Shown piece after piece: positions 45,229 through 54,125 of a DNA stretch of 64,000 nucleotides (the stretch's first letter is position 1; every line of letters begins with the position of its first letter). This DNA comes from Gammaproteobacteria bacterium (GTDB taxonomy: Bacteria; Pseudomonadota; Gammaproteobacteria; Steroidobacterales; Foliamicaceae). The stretch covers positions 772,548 through 836,547 of the forward strand of contig VXYS01000004.1 of assembly GCA_009845905.1 (NCBI GenBank), written 5' to 3'. Under the pieces are notes generated by a model. That model was given only the letters and a program-made list of their open reading frames with translations. It ran no database searches and was not told the DNA's origin. Position numbers and translations under genes: made by a program.

Positions 45229-46492
45229 GGACGGGTTCTCCGCCTCGTGCGGATACCGGCGCTATGTTCTCGGTCTGCTGCTGATCGTAATGACGCTCAA
45301 CTACGCCGATCGCTACGTGATCGGCATTCTGCTGCCGCAGATCAAGATCGACCTGGCGCTGAGCGACACCCAGATCGGGTTCATCACCGGCGCCGCGTTC
45401 ACGGTCTTCTACGCGCTGCTCGGCGTTCCCATCGCCAGCCTCGCCGACCGCCGGTCGCGCCGCAGGATCATCGCCGCGGCGCTGGCGCTGTGGAGCCTGA
45501 TGACCTGCCTGTGCGGACTGGCCCGGTCGTTCGCGCAACTGGCGGTCTTCCGGGTGCTCGTGGGTATCGGCGAGGCGGGCTGCACGCCGCCGTCACATTC
45601 TCTGATATCCGACTATTTCTCTCCCAAGGAGCGCGCCATGGCGATGGCCGTGCTCGGCCTGGGCTCGTCCGTGGGCGTGTTCGTGGCCTTCCTGATCGGC
45701 GGCTGGATCACCGACGCCTATGGCTGGCGCGTCACGCTGGTGGCCTTCGGCGCCCCGGGCGTCCTGATCGCGCTGGTGGTTTATCTGACCCTGCGCGATC
45801 CGCCGCGCGGGCACAGCGAAGGCCTCGAGGTTGCGGAGAAGGCGCCGCGGATGTACCCGGCATTCCGCAGCCTGTGGTCAAAAGGCACGTTCCGCTACAT
45901 GGTCCTGGGCGGCAGCCTGTACGGCATGGTCAGCACCGCGCTGCTGGCCTGGCTGCCGTCCTTCTACACCCGCACCCACGGACTGGAAGTCGCCGCCGTC
46001 GGCACCTGGCTGGCCTTCACCAAGGCCCTGCCCCACGCCGCCGGCACCCTGCTGGGCGGGCTGTTGGCCAGCCGGCTCGCGAAGTACGGAGCGAAGCCGC
46101 CCATCTATCTCTGCGCAGCCGTCCAGGCCCTGGCCGCGCCCTTCTATGCCCTCGTGCTCCTGGCCCCCGACCCTACGGCCGCGCTGCTGTGGCTCATCGT
46201 GCCGGCCTGCGTGGGCGTGATGCAGGGGCCGGTGCTGTTCGCCACCATCCAGGGCGTCGCGGAAGTCCGCACCCGGGCGGTCGCCTCGGCCCTGATGATC
46301 CTGATCATCAACCTGATCTCCGGCGTTATCGGCCCGCAATCGGTGGGCGTGGCCAGCGACTTGCTCGCGGGTTCGCTGGGCGCCAATTCGCTGGGCGTGT
46401 CGCTGCTGATCGTGTCCGTCACATGCAGCGTCGGCTCGGCCGCCCTGTTCTACCTCGCGTCCCGCAGCATCGAACAAGACCTCCAGCACTAG
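45140..46492 (+). CDS. MFS transporter (spinster-like), N-terminus encoded by REP repeats
   Basis: A 450-residue inner-membrane carrier with twelve predicted helices. The protein proper begins RRYVLGLLLIVMTLNYADRYVIGILLPQIK; GEAGCTPPSHSLISDYFSPKERA is the typical spinster-like motif. The only ATG before the first helix (45140) lies inside a REP cluster, so residues 1-31 come from repeat DNA. If that ATG is not used, start would have to fall at the ATG inside helix 1 (MTLNYAD), which would harm the first helix. It is likely to import or export a compound of the neighbouring pathway. Confidence 0.86.
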   Translation: MTLAASRLPRGRDALAPRDALAPRDALAPGDGFSASCGYRRYVLGLLLIVMTLNYADRYVIGILLPQIKIDLALSDTQIGFITGAAFTVFYALLGVPIASLADRRSRRRIIAAALALWSLMTCLCGLARSFAQLAVFRVLVGIGEAGCTPPSHSLISDYFSPKERAMAMAVLGLGSSVGVFVAFLIGGWITDAYGWRVTLVAFGAPGVLIALVVYLTLRDPPRGHSEGLEVAEKAPRMYPAFRSLWSKGTFRYMVLGGSLYGMVSTALLAWLPSFYTRTHGLEVAAVGTWLAFTKALPHAAGTLLGGLLASRLAKYGAKPPIYLCAAVQALAAPFYALVLLAPDPTAALLWLIVPACVGVMQGPVLFATIQGVAEVRTRAVASALMILIINLISGVIGPQSVGVASDLLAGSLGANSLGVSLLIVSVTCSVGSAALFYLASRSIEQDLQH

Positions 46493-46518
46493 CCGCGGGC
46501 GCGCATCAGGATTATGCT

Positions 46519-46546
46519 TTGATGCTTTCCTGTATGATGCTATTAT
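46519..46546 (+). promoter_or_regulatory. predicted sigma-70 promoter of vapBC with flanking direct repeats
   Basis: TTGATG and TATTAT are 16 bases apart in an AT-rich patch unlike the surroundings, 28 bases before the antitoxin ATG. ATTATGCTT occurs at 46511 and again at 46542, bracketing the promoter, which suits autoregulation by the antitoxin complex. Confidence 0.5.
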
Positions 46547-46574
46547 GCTTCCGACACTCATCCGGGAGCGCAAG

Positions 46575-46844
46575 ATGAGAACCACCCTCACCATCGACGA
46601 TGAAATCGCCAGCAGGCTGAAGGAAATTGCCTATCGCACCGGCAAGTCCTTCAAGTCGGTCGTCAACGAATCGCTGCGCGCCGGCATTACCGGCAGCGCA
46701 GACGTTCCGGCGCCGAAGTCCTATCGCTTGCGGCCGGCTTCACTCGGGGAAGTGGTGGGGCCGTACAACATCGACAAGGCCCTGCGTCTGGCGGATCGGA
46801 TTGAAGACGAAGAGATTGCCCGCAAACTGCAAATGCGGAAATGA
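46575..46844 (+). CDS. vapB: ribbon-helix-helix antitoxin of a VapBC pair
   Basis: An 89-residue protein with an N-terminal RHH domain (MRTTLTIDDEIASRLKEIAYRTGKSFKSVVNESLRAGI) and a C-terminal tail expected to wrap the toxin. The start is preceded by GGGAG; a longer frame from 46545 lacks it. Its stop overlaps the PIN gene by four bases. It should repress its own promoter together with the toxin. Confidence 0.88.
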   Translation: MRTTLTIDDEIASRLKEIAYRTGKSFKSVVNESLRAGITGSADVPAPKSYRLRPASLGEVVGPYNIDKALRLADRIEDEEIARKLQMRK

Positions 46845-47278
46845 TCCTTGTTGACGCCAACCTGCTGATTTATGCCGTGAACAGCGACGCGCATCAGCAC
46901 AAGGCCGCGCGTGATTGGTTCGAACAGGTCCTCTCCGGGGACGGATCCGTGGGGCTGCCATGGGTTTGCCTGCTGGCGTTCCTGCGGATCACGACCCGTC
47001 CCGGCATCCTCGCCAATCCGCTTACCGTGGAAAAGGCCGTGGGGTTTGTCGAGAGTTGGCTTAAGCAACCCTTCGTCGAGCCGGTTACTCCCGGACCCGG
47101 CCACTGGCCGATACTGCGACATTTGCTGCATGCGACCGGAACGGCCGGCAACCTGACTTCAGACTTGCACCTTGCCGCGATGGCAATCGAGCGGGGCGCC
47201 CCGATCTACTCCGCCGATCACGACTATCAGCGGTTTGCCGGGCTGGATCACGTCAATCCGCTTGGCGAAATCTCCTGA
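46841..47278 (+). CDS. vapC: PIN-domain ribonuclease toxin
   Basis: A 145-residue PIN endonuclease. Acidic metal ligands are visible in MILVDANLLIYAVNSD near the start and in TSDLHLAAMAIERGAPIYSADHDYQRF near the end. VapC toxins cleave initiator tRNA, other tRNAs or 23S rRNA; the target cannot be predicted. ATGA overlap with the antitoxin gene confirms the module. Confidence 0.92.
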   Translation: MILVDANLLIYAVNSDAHQHKAARDWFEQVLSGDGSVGLPWVCLLAFLRITTRPGILANPLTVEKAVGFVESWLKQPFVEPVTPGPGHWPILRHLLHATGTAGNLTSDLHLAAMAIERGAPIYSADHDYQRFAGLDHVNPLGEIS

Positions 47279-47420
47279 TCGCGGGCCCGGCGGAAAAGCG
47301 AACAAAACAACACCTGGCCTGGCCGCAGCGCCCGCGCACGGAGACGTCACTTCGGACGGGCCGCCAAGGAGGTCGTTCAGGGTGTTTTCGGGCATTTTTT
47401 CAGAATGGCGCCCCCCCCCC

Positions 47421-47443
47421 CATACCTCCCAGATGGGAGTATG
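47421..47443. promoter_or_regulatory. palindromic operator-like site, copy 1
   Basis: CATACCTCCCAGATGGGAG plus TATG: CTCCCA/TGGGAG is a perfect inner inverted repeat and CATA/TATG an outer one, offset by one base. It lies 73 bases before the LuxR-type gene and directly after an 11-C tract. A close copy is at 48720-48740 on the other side of that gene. Confidence 0.55.
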
Positions 47444-47516
47444 GCGATTTCCCCTGGATTCTGTAGGATGCTCCGGCATCTCCCGCAAGCCAGGCTGCCG
47501 TTCAGGAAGACGTGTC

Positions 47517-48662
47517 GTGAACCCGCCCGATGCCTTCGACCGCATCCTTGCCTTGCTGCACCGGGCCACGCTCGACGAAGCCCGCTGGCCCGCCGCCACG
47601 GCCCTGATCGAAGAAGTCTGCGGCTTTGCGGGCAATCTGCTGATTGTCGGGGAACTGGTCGGCGACGACGTGCGCGTGGACTTCTTTCGTTTCCTTCGCC
47701 GCGGGGAGGCCCGGCAGGACCTGGGACGCTTGTACTTCGACGTGTATTACCCGCGCGACGAATTGCCGCGGCACGTGAGGGCGCGGCCCGCGGGCCAACT
47801 GAACCATATTCCCGAACTGTACACGGAACTCGAGCGGAGCACGTCGGTGGCCTACCGGGAGGGGCTGCTCCGCACCCAGGCGCAGAACGGCCTGATCGCG
47901 CGCCTCGACTGGCAGCATGGCCTGCGCGTCGTCTGGAGTCTCGGCGATCCCGTGGGCCGAGGCGGCTGGCAGTCCGACCACGTCCGGCTGATCGAGTCCC
48001 TGCTGCCGCACGTTCGCCAGTTCGTCCGCGTCCGCCAGGCGCTGGCCGGCGCCGACGCGCTCAGCGCCGGGCTGGCCGGCCTGCTGGAAATCAGCGATAT
48101 CGGCGTGCTGCACCTGGACCGGGACGGGCGCGTGCTGGCGGCGAACGGCCCCGCCCTGGAAATCCTGCGCCGCGGCCAGGGGCTGTCCGACCGTGAAGGC
48201 GCGCTCCACGCCTCGCTGCCGGCGGATGACGGCCGACTGCAGCGGCTGCTGAAACGCGCGCTGCCCGGCGGTGCGAATGGGGCGCCGGCCGGCGGATCGA
48301 TACGGATCCAGCGCCCCCGGCTCAGGTCGCGGCTGGAACTTCACGTGCATCCCGTGGACTCCGCGCAGGCGGACTACGGAGGCCGGCGGGCAGCGGCGCT
48401 GGTGCTGGTGGTCGATCCCGAGAACCGTCCGCCCATCGATCCGGTCCGGGTGGCGGCGCTGCTCGGCCTGACGCCGTCCGAGGGCCGCGTGGCAGCGCTG
48501 CTGGCCGAGGGCCGGCCGGTGCGCGAGATCGCTGAAACTACAGGCCTCAAGGAAAGCTACGTGCGCTGGCTTTTGAAGCAGATTTACAGGAAGCAGGACA
48601 TTTCCGGGCAGATCGCCCTGGTGCAAAGGGTCCTGTCCGCCCAAGGTCTGCCTCGGCGATGA
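47517..48662 (+). CDS. LuxR-type (GerE HTH) transcription regulator
   Basis: A 381-residue regulator. The C-terminal 65 residues are a GerE helix-turn-helix: LLGLTPSEGRVAALLAEGRPVREIAETTGLKESYVRWLLKQIYRKQ. Residues about 200-300 look PAS-like (GVLHLDRDGRVLAANGPALEILRRG); the N-terminal part has no clear family. The start is a GTG (VNPPDAF) with AGGAAG upstream. Matching palindromes lie upstream of it and upstream of the following FAD dehydrogenase, so it probably controls itself and the 48863-52709 operon in response to a pathway ligand. Confidence 0.88.
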   Translation: MNPPDAFDRILALLHRATLDEARWPAATALIEEVCGFAGNLLIVGELVGDDVRVDFFRFLRRGEARQDLGRLYFDVYYPRDELPRHVRARPAGQLNHIPELYTELERSTSVAYREGLLRTQAQNGLIARLDWQHGLRVVWSLGDPVGRGGWQSDHVRLIESLLPHVRQFVRVRQALAGADALSAGLAGLLEISDIGVLHLDRDGRVLAANGPALEILRRGQGLSDREGALHASLPADDGRLQRLLKRALPGGANGAPAGGSIRIQRPRLRSRLELHVHPVDSAQADYGGRRAAALVLVVDPENRPPIDPVRVAALLGLTPSEGRVAALLAEGRPVREIAETTGLKESYVRWLLKQIYRKQDISGQIALVQRVLSAQGLPRR

Positions 48663-48719
48663 CGGCCGGGCGGGCGACACGCCGCTTCGCCCTACTGCCG
48701 CCTTTACATCGTCCCTCTC

Positions 48720-48740
48720 TATCTCCCAAATGGGATATGA
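48720..48740. promoter_or_regulatory. palindromic operator-like site, copy 2
   Basis: TATCTCCCAAATGGGATATG with core TCCCA/TGGGA, differing little from the site at 47421-47443. It sits 123 bases before the FAD dehydrogenase start within a 200-base gap in which I see no gene. Confidence 0.55.
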
Positions 48741-48862
48741 CACGCAACCTCTACCAATAAGTGTGCGGGTGGGGTGGGAGTAGCCAGTTCGGGATTTCTG
48801 TGGAAACATAGGCGGAGTCCGGCGCGAACGTCGGGCACTAGGGAGAAAAGCGGGAATCGAAC

Positions 48863-50290
48863 ATGAGCGACAACTACGACGTGATCATCATCGGCGCGGG
48901 TTCGACCGGAATGCCGGCGGGCATTTTCGCGGCCGAGCGCGGCGCCACGGTGCTGCAGATCGAGGCGGACAAGCGGATCGGGGGCACGCTGTACTGGTCG
49001 TCCGGCCAGATGAGCGCGGCCGGCACCCGGCTGCAGGAAGCCGCCGGAATCAACGACAGCGCCGAGGAGCACTACGAGGACGCGATGCGCATCTGCAACG
49101 GCACGATGGACCCGGCCCTGGGCCGCATCGCGATTGACAACGCGAGCGACACGCTGGACTGGCTCATGGGCCTGGGTTTCGAGCCGCTGCCCGGCCACCC
49201 GGTCGCCGGCAGCGCGCATGAGCCCTACCGCACGCGCCGCTATTGCTGGGGCGAGAAACTGGGCGTCAGCGTTCTCGACGCCATGACGCCTCCGTTCCAG
49301 CGGTTGATCGCGAACGGCCGCATCGATCTCAGGCTTGAAACGCGATTCACCCGGCTGCTCCAGGACGATTCGGGCGCCGTGAGCGGCGTCGAAGTCGAAA
49401 CGCCGTCCGGATCCACGGAGCGCCATTACGGAAAGAACGTCGTCCTGGCCTCGGGAGGCTATGCGGCCAACCTCGAGATGTGGGCCGAAATCACGCCGCA
49501 GTACACGCTCACCTCGTACTGCAATCCGTACTCGCGCGGCGACGGCATCCGGGCCGCGCAGGAACTGGGCGCCACGGTGTCGGGAGGCGACTCGTTTCTC
49601 ACGACCGTGGCCGGCTTCCGGCAAGACGCCGACGACCCGCTGTCGGGCGCCCACCTGCGCCTGAACCCGGCCATCCGCAAGCCCTGGGAGTTTTACGTCG
49701 ATGGCCAGGGCAAACGGTTCGTGCGCGAGGACCATCCCAGTATCGACCACATCGAACGGGCGGTGCTGGCCTTGCCCGACTTCACGCTGTACGTGATATT
49801 CGACGAACCGATGCGGCAGAACGCGCCGGTGATCACGATGGAGACCCGCGGGGAGATGGCGGCGCGATTCGGCAAGCACGCGCACTTCCTCAGGGCCGAC
49901 AGCCTTGCCGATCTGGCCGCGCAGATCGGAGCGGACCCCGAAACGCTGGAGCGCTCCACCGCGCAATTCAACCAGGCGGTGGAGTCGCGCCACGATCCCG
50001 CGTTCGGACGCGAGCACATGATCCGCCCGATCGGCACGCCGCCGTTCTACGCAATCAAGGCGGTCGGCTTTACCGTGGTCAGCCCGGCGGGCATCGACGT
50101 GGACGCGGACCTAAGGGTCCTGCGCGAAGACGGCTCGGCGATCCCGAACCTGTATGCCGCGGGTGAAGCACTGGGCTTCAGCAGGCTCAGCGGCAATGCG
50201 TTTGTGGGGGGCATGTCGCTGACACCCGCGATCACGTTCGGCCGCCTGCTGGGACGGGACATTCTCCGTTGGGAGAACGGCGGGGGCTGA
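48863..50290 (+). CDS. FAD-dependent dehydrogenase (fumarate reductase / KstD-like flavoprotein)
   Basis: A 475-residue FAD_binding_2 protein. YDVIIIGAGSTGMPAGIFAAERGATVLQIE is the dinucleotide fold, KNVVLASGGYAANLEMWAEI the central motif, and NLYAAGEALGFSRLSGNAFVGGMSLTPAITFGRLLG the C-terminal FAD site. The family includes ketosteroid 1-dehydrogenase and tricarballylate dehydrogenase, so introduction or reduction of a C=C bond is likely. It starts the operon with the amidohydrolase and acyl-CoA synthetase. Confidence 0.9.
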   Translation: MSDNYDVIIIGAGSTGMPAGIFAAERGATVLQIEADKRIGGTLYWSSGQMSAAGTRLQEAAGINDSAEEHYEDAMRICNGTMDPALGRIAIDNASDTLDWLMGLGFEPLPGHPVAGSAHEPYRTRRYCWGEKLGVSVLDAMTPPFQRLIANGRIDLRLETRFTRLLQDDSGAVSGVEVETPSGSTERHYGKNVVLASGGYAANLEMWAEITPQYTLTSYCNPYSRGDGIRAAQELGATVSGGDSFLTTVAGFRQDADDPLSGAHLRLNPAIRKPWEFYVDGQGKRFVREDHPSIDHIERAVLALPDFTLYVIFDEPMRQNAPVITMETRGEMAARFGKHAHFLRADSLADLAAQIGADPETLERSTAQFNQAVESRHDPAFGREHMIRPIGTPPFYAIKAVGFTVVSPAGIDVDADLRVLREDGSAIPNLYAAGEALGFSRLSGNAFVGGMSLTPAITFGRLLGRDILRWENGGG

Positions 50291-50310
50291 CCGCCGGGAA
50301 ACGACGCCGC

Positions 50311-51171
50311 ATGTCCGGCATCATCGACATCGTCTGCAACCTTTATACGCCCCGAACGGTGGCGGAGGGCCGCACCGGCATGGACGACGCGTTCAGGGAC
50401 CAGATCCGCATGCCCGGGGACATGCGCGGCGGCGTCGAAATCGACGACTACCTCGCCCGGATGGACCGCGCCGGGATCGAGCGGTCGCTGCTTGTCGCCG
50501 TGCGGGCGGGGCAAATCGGCATGCCGGAGTCCTTCGCGGTGCCTTATATGTACGTACGCGAAGTTTGCGAGAAGCATCCGGAGCGCTTCTCGGGACTGGC
50601 GGGAATCGACCCCACGCGCGGAATGGCGGGGCTGAAGGAGCTGGAGTACGCGGTGAAGGAACTGGGTTTCGTCGGCGCCCACTGGTACCCGCACTGGTTC
50701 TCGATGCCGCCCGACGCGGCCCGCATGTATCCGTATTACGCCAAGTGCTGCGAACTCGATATCCCGATCATGATGCAGGTCGGCCAGAACCTCGTTTACA
50801 GCCGCTCGACGCGCCTGCCTTCGGTCGGGCGGCCGATCGCGCTGGACCCGGTGGCGGTCGATTTTCCCGATCTGAAGCTGATCGGCATTCACATCGGCGT
50901 ACCGTGGACGGAGGAGATGATCGCGATGTGCTGGAAGCATGAGAACGTCTACACCGCGGGCGACGCCTACGCCCCCCGCTACTGGCCGGCGCCTTTCGTC
51001 CACTACCTGAACTCCTACGGACGCGACAAGGTCATGTTCGGCACCGACTGGCCGGTCATCGAGCCCGAGCGCGCGGTGGCCGAAGTCAACGAACTGGAAC
51101 TCAGGCCGGAATCCCGCCGGCGCTTGCTGCGCGACAACGCGCTGCGCGTCTTCGGGCTCCCCTCGCAGTGA
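50311..51171 (+). CDS. amidohydrolase-2 family protein, paralogue of the 2234 gene
   Basis: A 286-residue TIM-barrel protein, strongly similar throughout to the product of 2234-3109: both have HPxRFSGLAGIDPTxGM, YPYYAKCCELD and NSxGxDKVxFGTD. As in the paralogue, the N-terminal metal motif is degenerate (IVCNLYTP where HxH is expected). LIGIHIGVPWTEEM and FGTDWPVIEPER are retained. It is 20 bases after the FAD dehydrogenase and overlaps the synthetase start by four, so it acts in that operon. A lyase or decarboxylase role is inferred. Confidence 0.86.
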   Translation: MSGIIDIVCNLYTPRTVAEGRTGMDDAFRDQIRMPGDMRGGVEIDDYLARMDRAGIERSLLVAVRAGQIGMPESFAVPYMYVREVCEKHPERFSGLAGIDPTRGMAGLKELEYAVKELGFVGAHWYPHWFSMPPDAARMYPYYAKCCELDIPIMMQVGQNLVYSRSTRLPSVGRPIALDPVAVDFPDLKLIGIHIGVPWTEEMIAMCWKHENVYTAGDAYAPRYWPAPFVHYLNSYGRDKVMFGTDWPVIEPERAVAEVNELELRPESRRRLLRDNALRVFGLPSQ

Positions 51172-52709
51172 ACGACACGATCCCCCGCCCGCCGTCGTCG
51201 TACCGGCCATTGTCCATCGCCGGCGGAATACGTGCGGCCATGTACCGCGATCCCTCGAAAGTCGCCGTGCGCTGCGGCGAGGCCGAGCGGACCTACGGGG
51301 ACCTCGTCACGCGCATCGACAGGGTCAGCACCTTCCTTCTGGAGGGCCTGGGTCTTGAACGGGGCGTCAACGGTGCCATACTCGCCGGGAACAGTATCGA
51401 GTACCTGGAGATCGTGGCCGGCGCGGCCCAGGCCGGGATCCCGCTGGCCACCGTCAATCCGCGCCTCATCGCCACCGAAGCGGCGGAGATCTGCGAGGAT
51501 TCCGAGGCCCGCGTGCTGTTCGTCGATCGGGCGCGCGCGGAACAGGCGCACGACGGCGCCTTCGGTTCCTTCGAGCATGTCGTGGCCATGGGCGACGACC
51601 TGGAACAACGGCTGGCGGGCGCCCGCGCGCGCTCCGACCATCCGCCGGTCCACGAATGGGAGCCCTTCACCATTCCGTACACCTCCGGAACGACGGGCAA
51701 GCCCAAGGGCGTCGTCGTTTCCCACCGGTCGCGAATCCTTTCCTTCTACGGCATGGCGGTGGAGTACGGCTGCTATTCGCCGGACGACCGTTTTCTTGGC
51801 TTTACGCCGCTGTGCCACGGCGGGGGCATGGGGTTCAGCCTGGCGGCGATCTACTGCGGCGGCTACCTGGAACTGTGCGAGCGCTTCGATCCAGAGCAAA
51901 CCTTGCGCCGCTTCGGGGAGGACCCCATAAGCGGCGTGTTCATGGTGCCCACGCACTTCCACGACATCTTTGCCCTGGAGGAGAAGGTTCTGTCGCGCCA
52001 CGCGCGCCCGTCGCTGAAATCCATCATCTCCAACGCCGCCCCGCTGCCGCAAGTCACCACGGAGCGGGTCGTCGACTACTTCGGGGAAGGCGTTCTGCAT
52101 GAAACCTACGGGTCCACCGAGGCCGGCATCGTGAGCAACCTGCGCCCGGCCGACCAGCTCCGCAAGCAGCGCTGCGTGGGACTGCCTTTCACCTCCACGC
52201 GCATCCGCCTGCTGGAGGGGGACCGCGAGGTCGGTCCCGGCGAGGTGGGCGAACTGTTCTCCCTGAGCCCCTTCCTTTTCAACGGCTACTGGCGAAAGCC
52301 GGAGGAGACCGCGCGGGCCTTCCGCGGCGGGTGGGTGTCCGTGGGCGACCTGGCGCGCCGCGATGAAGAGGGTTACCTCTATATAGTGGACCGGAAGAAA
52401 GACATGGTGATCAGCGGCGGGATCAACGTCTATCCCAGCGAGATCGAGGAAGTGCTGGCGCGGCATCCGGGCGTGGCCGAAGTGGCGGTCGTGGGCGTGC
52501 CGGACGACCGCTGGGGAGAAAGGCTCGAGGCCTTTGCCACTGTTCGCGCCGGCGCCACGCTGCGCCATGCGCAACTGGCGGATTATTGCGAGGGCCGCCT
52601 GGCCCGGTTCAAGGTCCCCAAGAGGCTGACGACGCTGCCCGAACTGCCGCGCAACGCGGCCGGCAAGATTCTGAAATCCGAACTGAGAAAGCTCGCGGTC
52701 AGCGATTGA
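51168..52709 (+). CDS. AMP-dependent acyl-CoA synthetase
   Basis: A 513-residue ligase activating a carboxylic acid to its CoA thioester via an adenylate. The P-loop is IPYTSGTTGKPKGVVVSH, LHETYGSTEAGIVSNL is motif A5, GWVSVGDLARRDEEGYLYIVDRKKDMVISGGINVYPSEIEE holds A7-A8, and the catalytic Lys is in LPRNAAGKILKSELRK. The GTG start overlaps the previous TGA. Acid type (fatty, aromatic or cyclic) cannot be told. It supplies the CoA ester that an HMG-CoA-lyase-type enzyme and the acyl-CoA dehydrogenases could then use. Confidence 0.94.
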   Translation: MNDTIPRPPSSYRPLSIAGGIRAAMYRDPSKVAVRCGEAERTYGDLVTRIDRVSTFLLEGLGLERGVNGAILAGNSIEYLEIVAGAAQAGIPLATVNPRLIATEAAEICEDSEARVLFVDRARAEQAHDGAFGSFEHVVAMGDDLEQRLAGARARSDHPPVHEWEPFTIPYTSGTTGKPKGVVVSHRSRILSFYGMAVEYGCYSPDDRFLGFTPLCHGGGMGFSLAAIYCGGYLELCERFDPEQTLRRFGEDPISGVFMVPTHFHDIFALEEKVLSRHARPSLKSIISNAAPLPQVTTERVVDYFGEGVLHETYGSTEAGIVSNLRPADQLRKQRCVGLPFTSTRIRLLEGDREVGPGEVGELFSLSPFLFNGYWRKPEETARAFRGGWVSVGDLARRDEEGYLYIVDRKKDMVISGGINVYPSEIEEVLARHPGVAEVAVVGVPDDRWGERLEAFATVRAGATLRHAQLADYCEGRLARFKVPKRLTTLPELPRNAAGKILKSELRKLAVSD

Positions 52710-54123
52710 GGGCGCCTGGTGCGCCGCGCATGTCGGCGAGCTGCTTCTCGGTGAGCCGGTAGGACACCAGCCAGAACAGGGCCAGCGCCTGCAGGGTCGC
52801 GGGAATCCAGGCCTTGCCGTTCACGATGGCGGTAATCGCGCTGTCCGGCTGCTCGACGGCGCCCAGCGTCGTTTCCACGAGGCCCGTGGCGGAGAAATAG
52901 AATCCCATCAGCAGCGGCCCCAGCGCAAATCCGGTCTTTTCGACAAAGCCCAGGACCCCGGTGTAGAGCGCTGTGCGGACCTTGCCTGTCCGGATGCGGT
53001 CGTATTCGATCGTGTCCGGCAGCATCGAGAATCCGATCGTCAGGCCCCCCGCGCCGAATATGCCGACAAGACAGGACCTTATGACAAACACTAGGTCGCC
53101 TTCGGTCGGAGTCGCGAACGCCCACGAGATGAGCATCGCGCCCGAGCCGACGATCGCGACCATATAGACCCAGCGCTTGTCCTTGCCTCGGCTGAAGTGA
53201 GCCCAGAGCGGCACCGTGCAAAGGCCGGCGAGGTTGCCCGCCAGCGTGGAAAGCGCCACACCCCCTTCGCCCCGTTCCAGGAAATAAGTCATGTAGAACA
53301 ACAGTGCGCTGCCGTTGACGCCAACGCCCAGGTACAACGTGGCCTTGAGCGCGGCCAGTGTAAGGAAGGGCCGGTTGTTCGCCAGCGCCCGGAAGTAGTC
53401 GGCGATCGAATAGCGGTCCTGCTGCGAGCTGGGCAACTCCCGCGCGCGCCTGGTCAGCAGCACCGTCGTCATCATTGTTGCCGCGATCAGGATGCCCACC
53501 AGGATCGCGACGATCCCGTAGGCCCTGCGATCGGCGCCCAGGTAGTTGATCAACGCCGGCATGCCGGCGCCGATGAGGATGCCCGCGAAATTGGAATACC
53601 CCACCCGCCACGCCATGATGGACGTGCGCTCGTTGTAGTCGTCGGTCATTTCCGCGGGCATCGCCATGAACGGCACGTAGAACAGCGTGTAGCCGGTGAA
53701 ATAGCCGATCAGCACGATGAGCTGGTAGATGGCGAGGGCATTCATCGACGCCAGCGCCGGTACGTTGAACGTCAGGATCAGCGCCAGTCCGGACATGAAC
53801 GCTCCCAGCGCCATCCACGGGCGACGGCGGCCCCAGCGGCTGCGGGTGGTGTCGCTCAAGAACCCGATCATGGGGTCGCTGAACACGTCGTAGATGCGCG
53901 TGATGAACAGGATGAGTCCCGCCAGGGCCGGGTCCACTCCCAGATGATTGACGAGGAAGAACAGCACGAAGACGTTGACGATGAACAGCATTCCCAGGCA
54001 GCCCATCGAGCCGACGCCCCAGCCCGCCTTCAGCGACAGCGGCAGCTTGCCGACGTAGCCTGGCGGGTGCTGTTGCGGGGATCCGGCCACGGCCCGGGCC
54101 TGTCCGCTGTCCGCGGCGGCCAT
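52699..54123 (-). CDS. GPH/melibiose-type sugar:cation symporter family carrier
   Basis: A 474-residue MFS-like carrier of the glycoside-pentoside-hexuronide family. ITRIYDVFSDPMIGFLSDTTRSRWGRRRPW is the diagnostic loop, and VPFMAMPAEMTDDYNERTSI and GFSMLPDTIEYDRIRTGKV are further family motifs. Twelve helices are expected. It is the last gene of a unit with the luciferase-like oxidoreductase and a hydrolase, so it may import their substrate rather than a sugar. It overlaps the convergent synthetase by 11 bases. Confidence 0.92.
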   Translation of the reverse strand: MAAADSGQARAVAGSPQQHPPGYVGKLPLSLKAGWGVGSMGCLGMLFIVNVFVLFFLVNHLGVDPALAGLILFITRIYDVFSDPMIGFLSDTTRSRWGRRRPWMALGAFMSGLALILTFNVPALASMNALAIYQLIVLIGYFTGYTLFYVPFMAMPAEMTDDYNERTSIMAWRVGYSNFAGILIGAGMPALINYLGADRRAYGIVAILVGILIAATMMTTVLLTRRARELPSSQQDRYSIADYFRALANNRPFLTLAALKATLYLGVGVNGSALLFYMTYFLERGEGGVALSTLAGNLAGLCTVPLWAHFSRGKDKRWVYMVAIVGSGAMLISWAFATPTEGDLVFVIRSCLVGIFGAGGLTIGFSMLPDTIEYDRIRTGKVRTALYTGVLGFVEKTGFALGPLLMGFYFSATGLVETTLGAVEQPDSAITAIVNGKAWIPATLQALALFWLVSYRLTEKQLADMRGAPGALNR

Positions 54124-54125
54124 GC

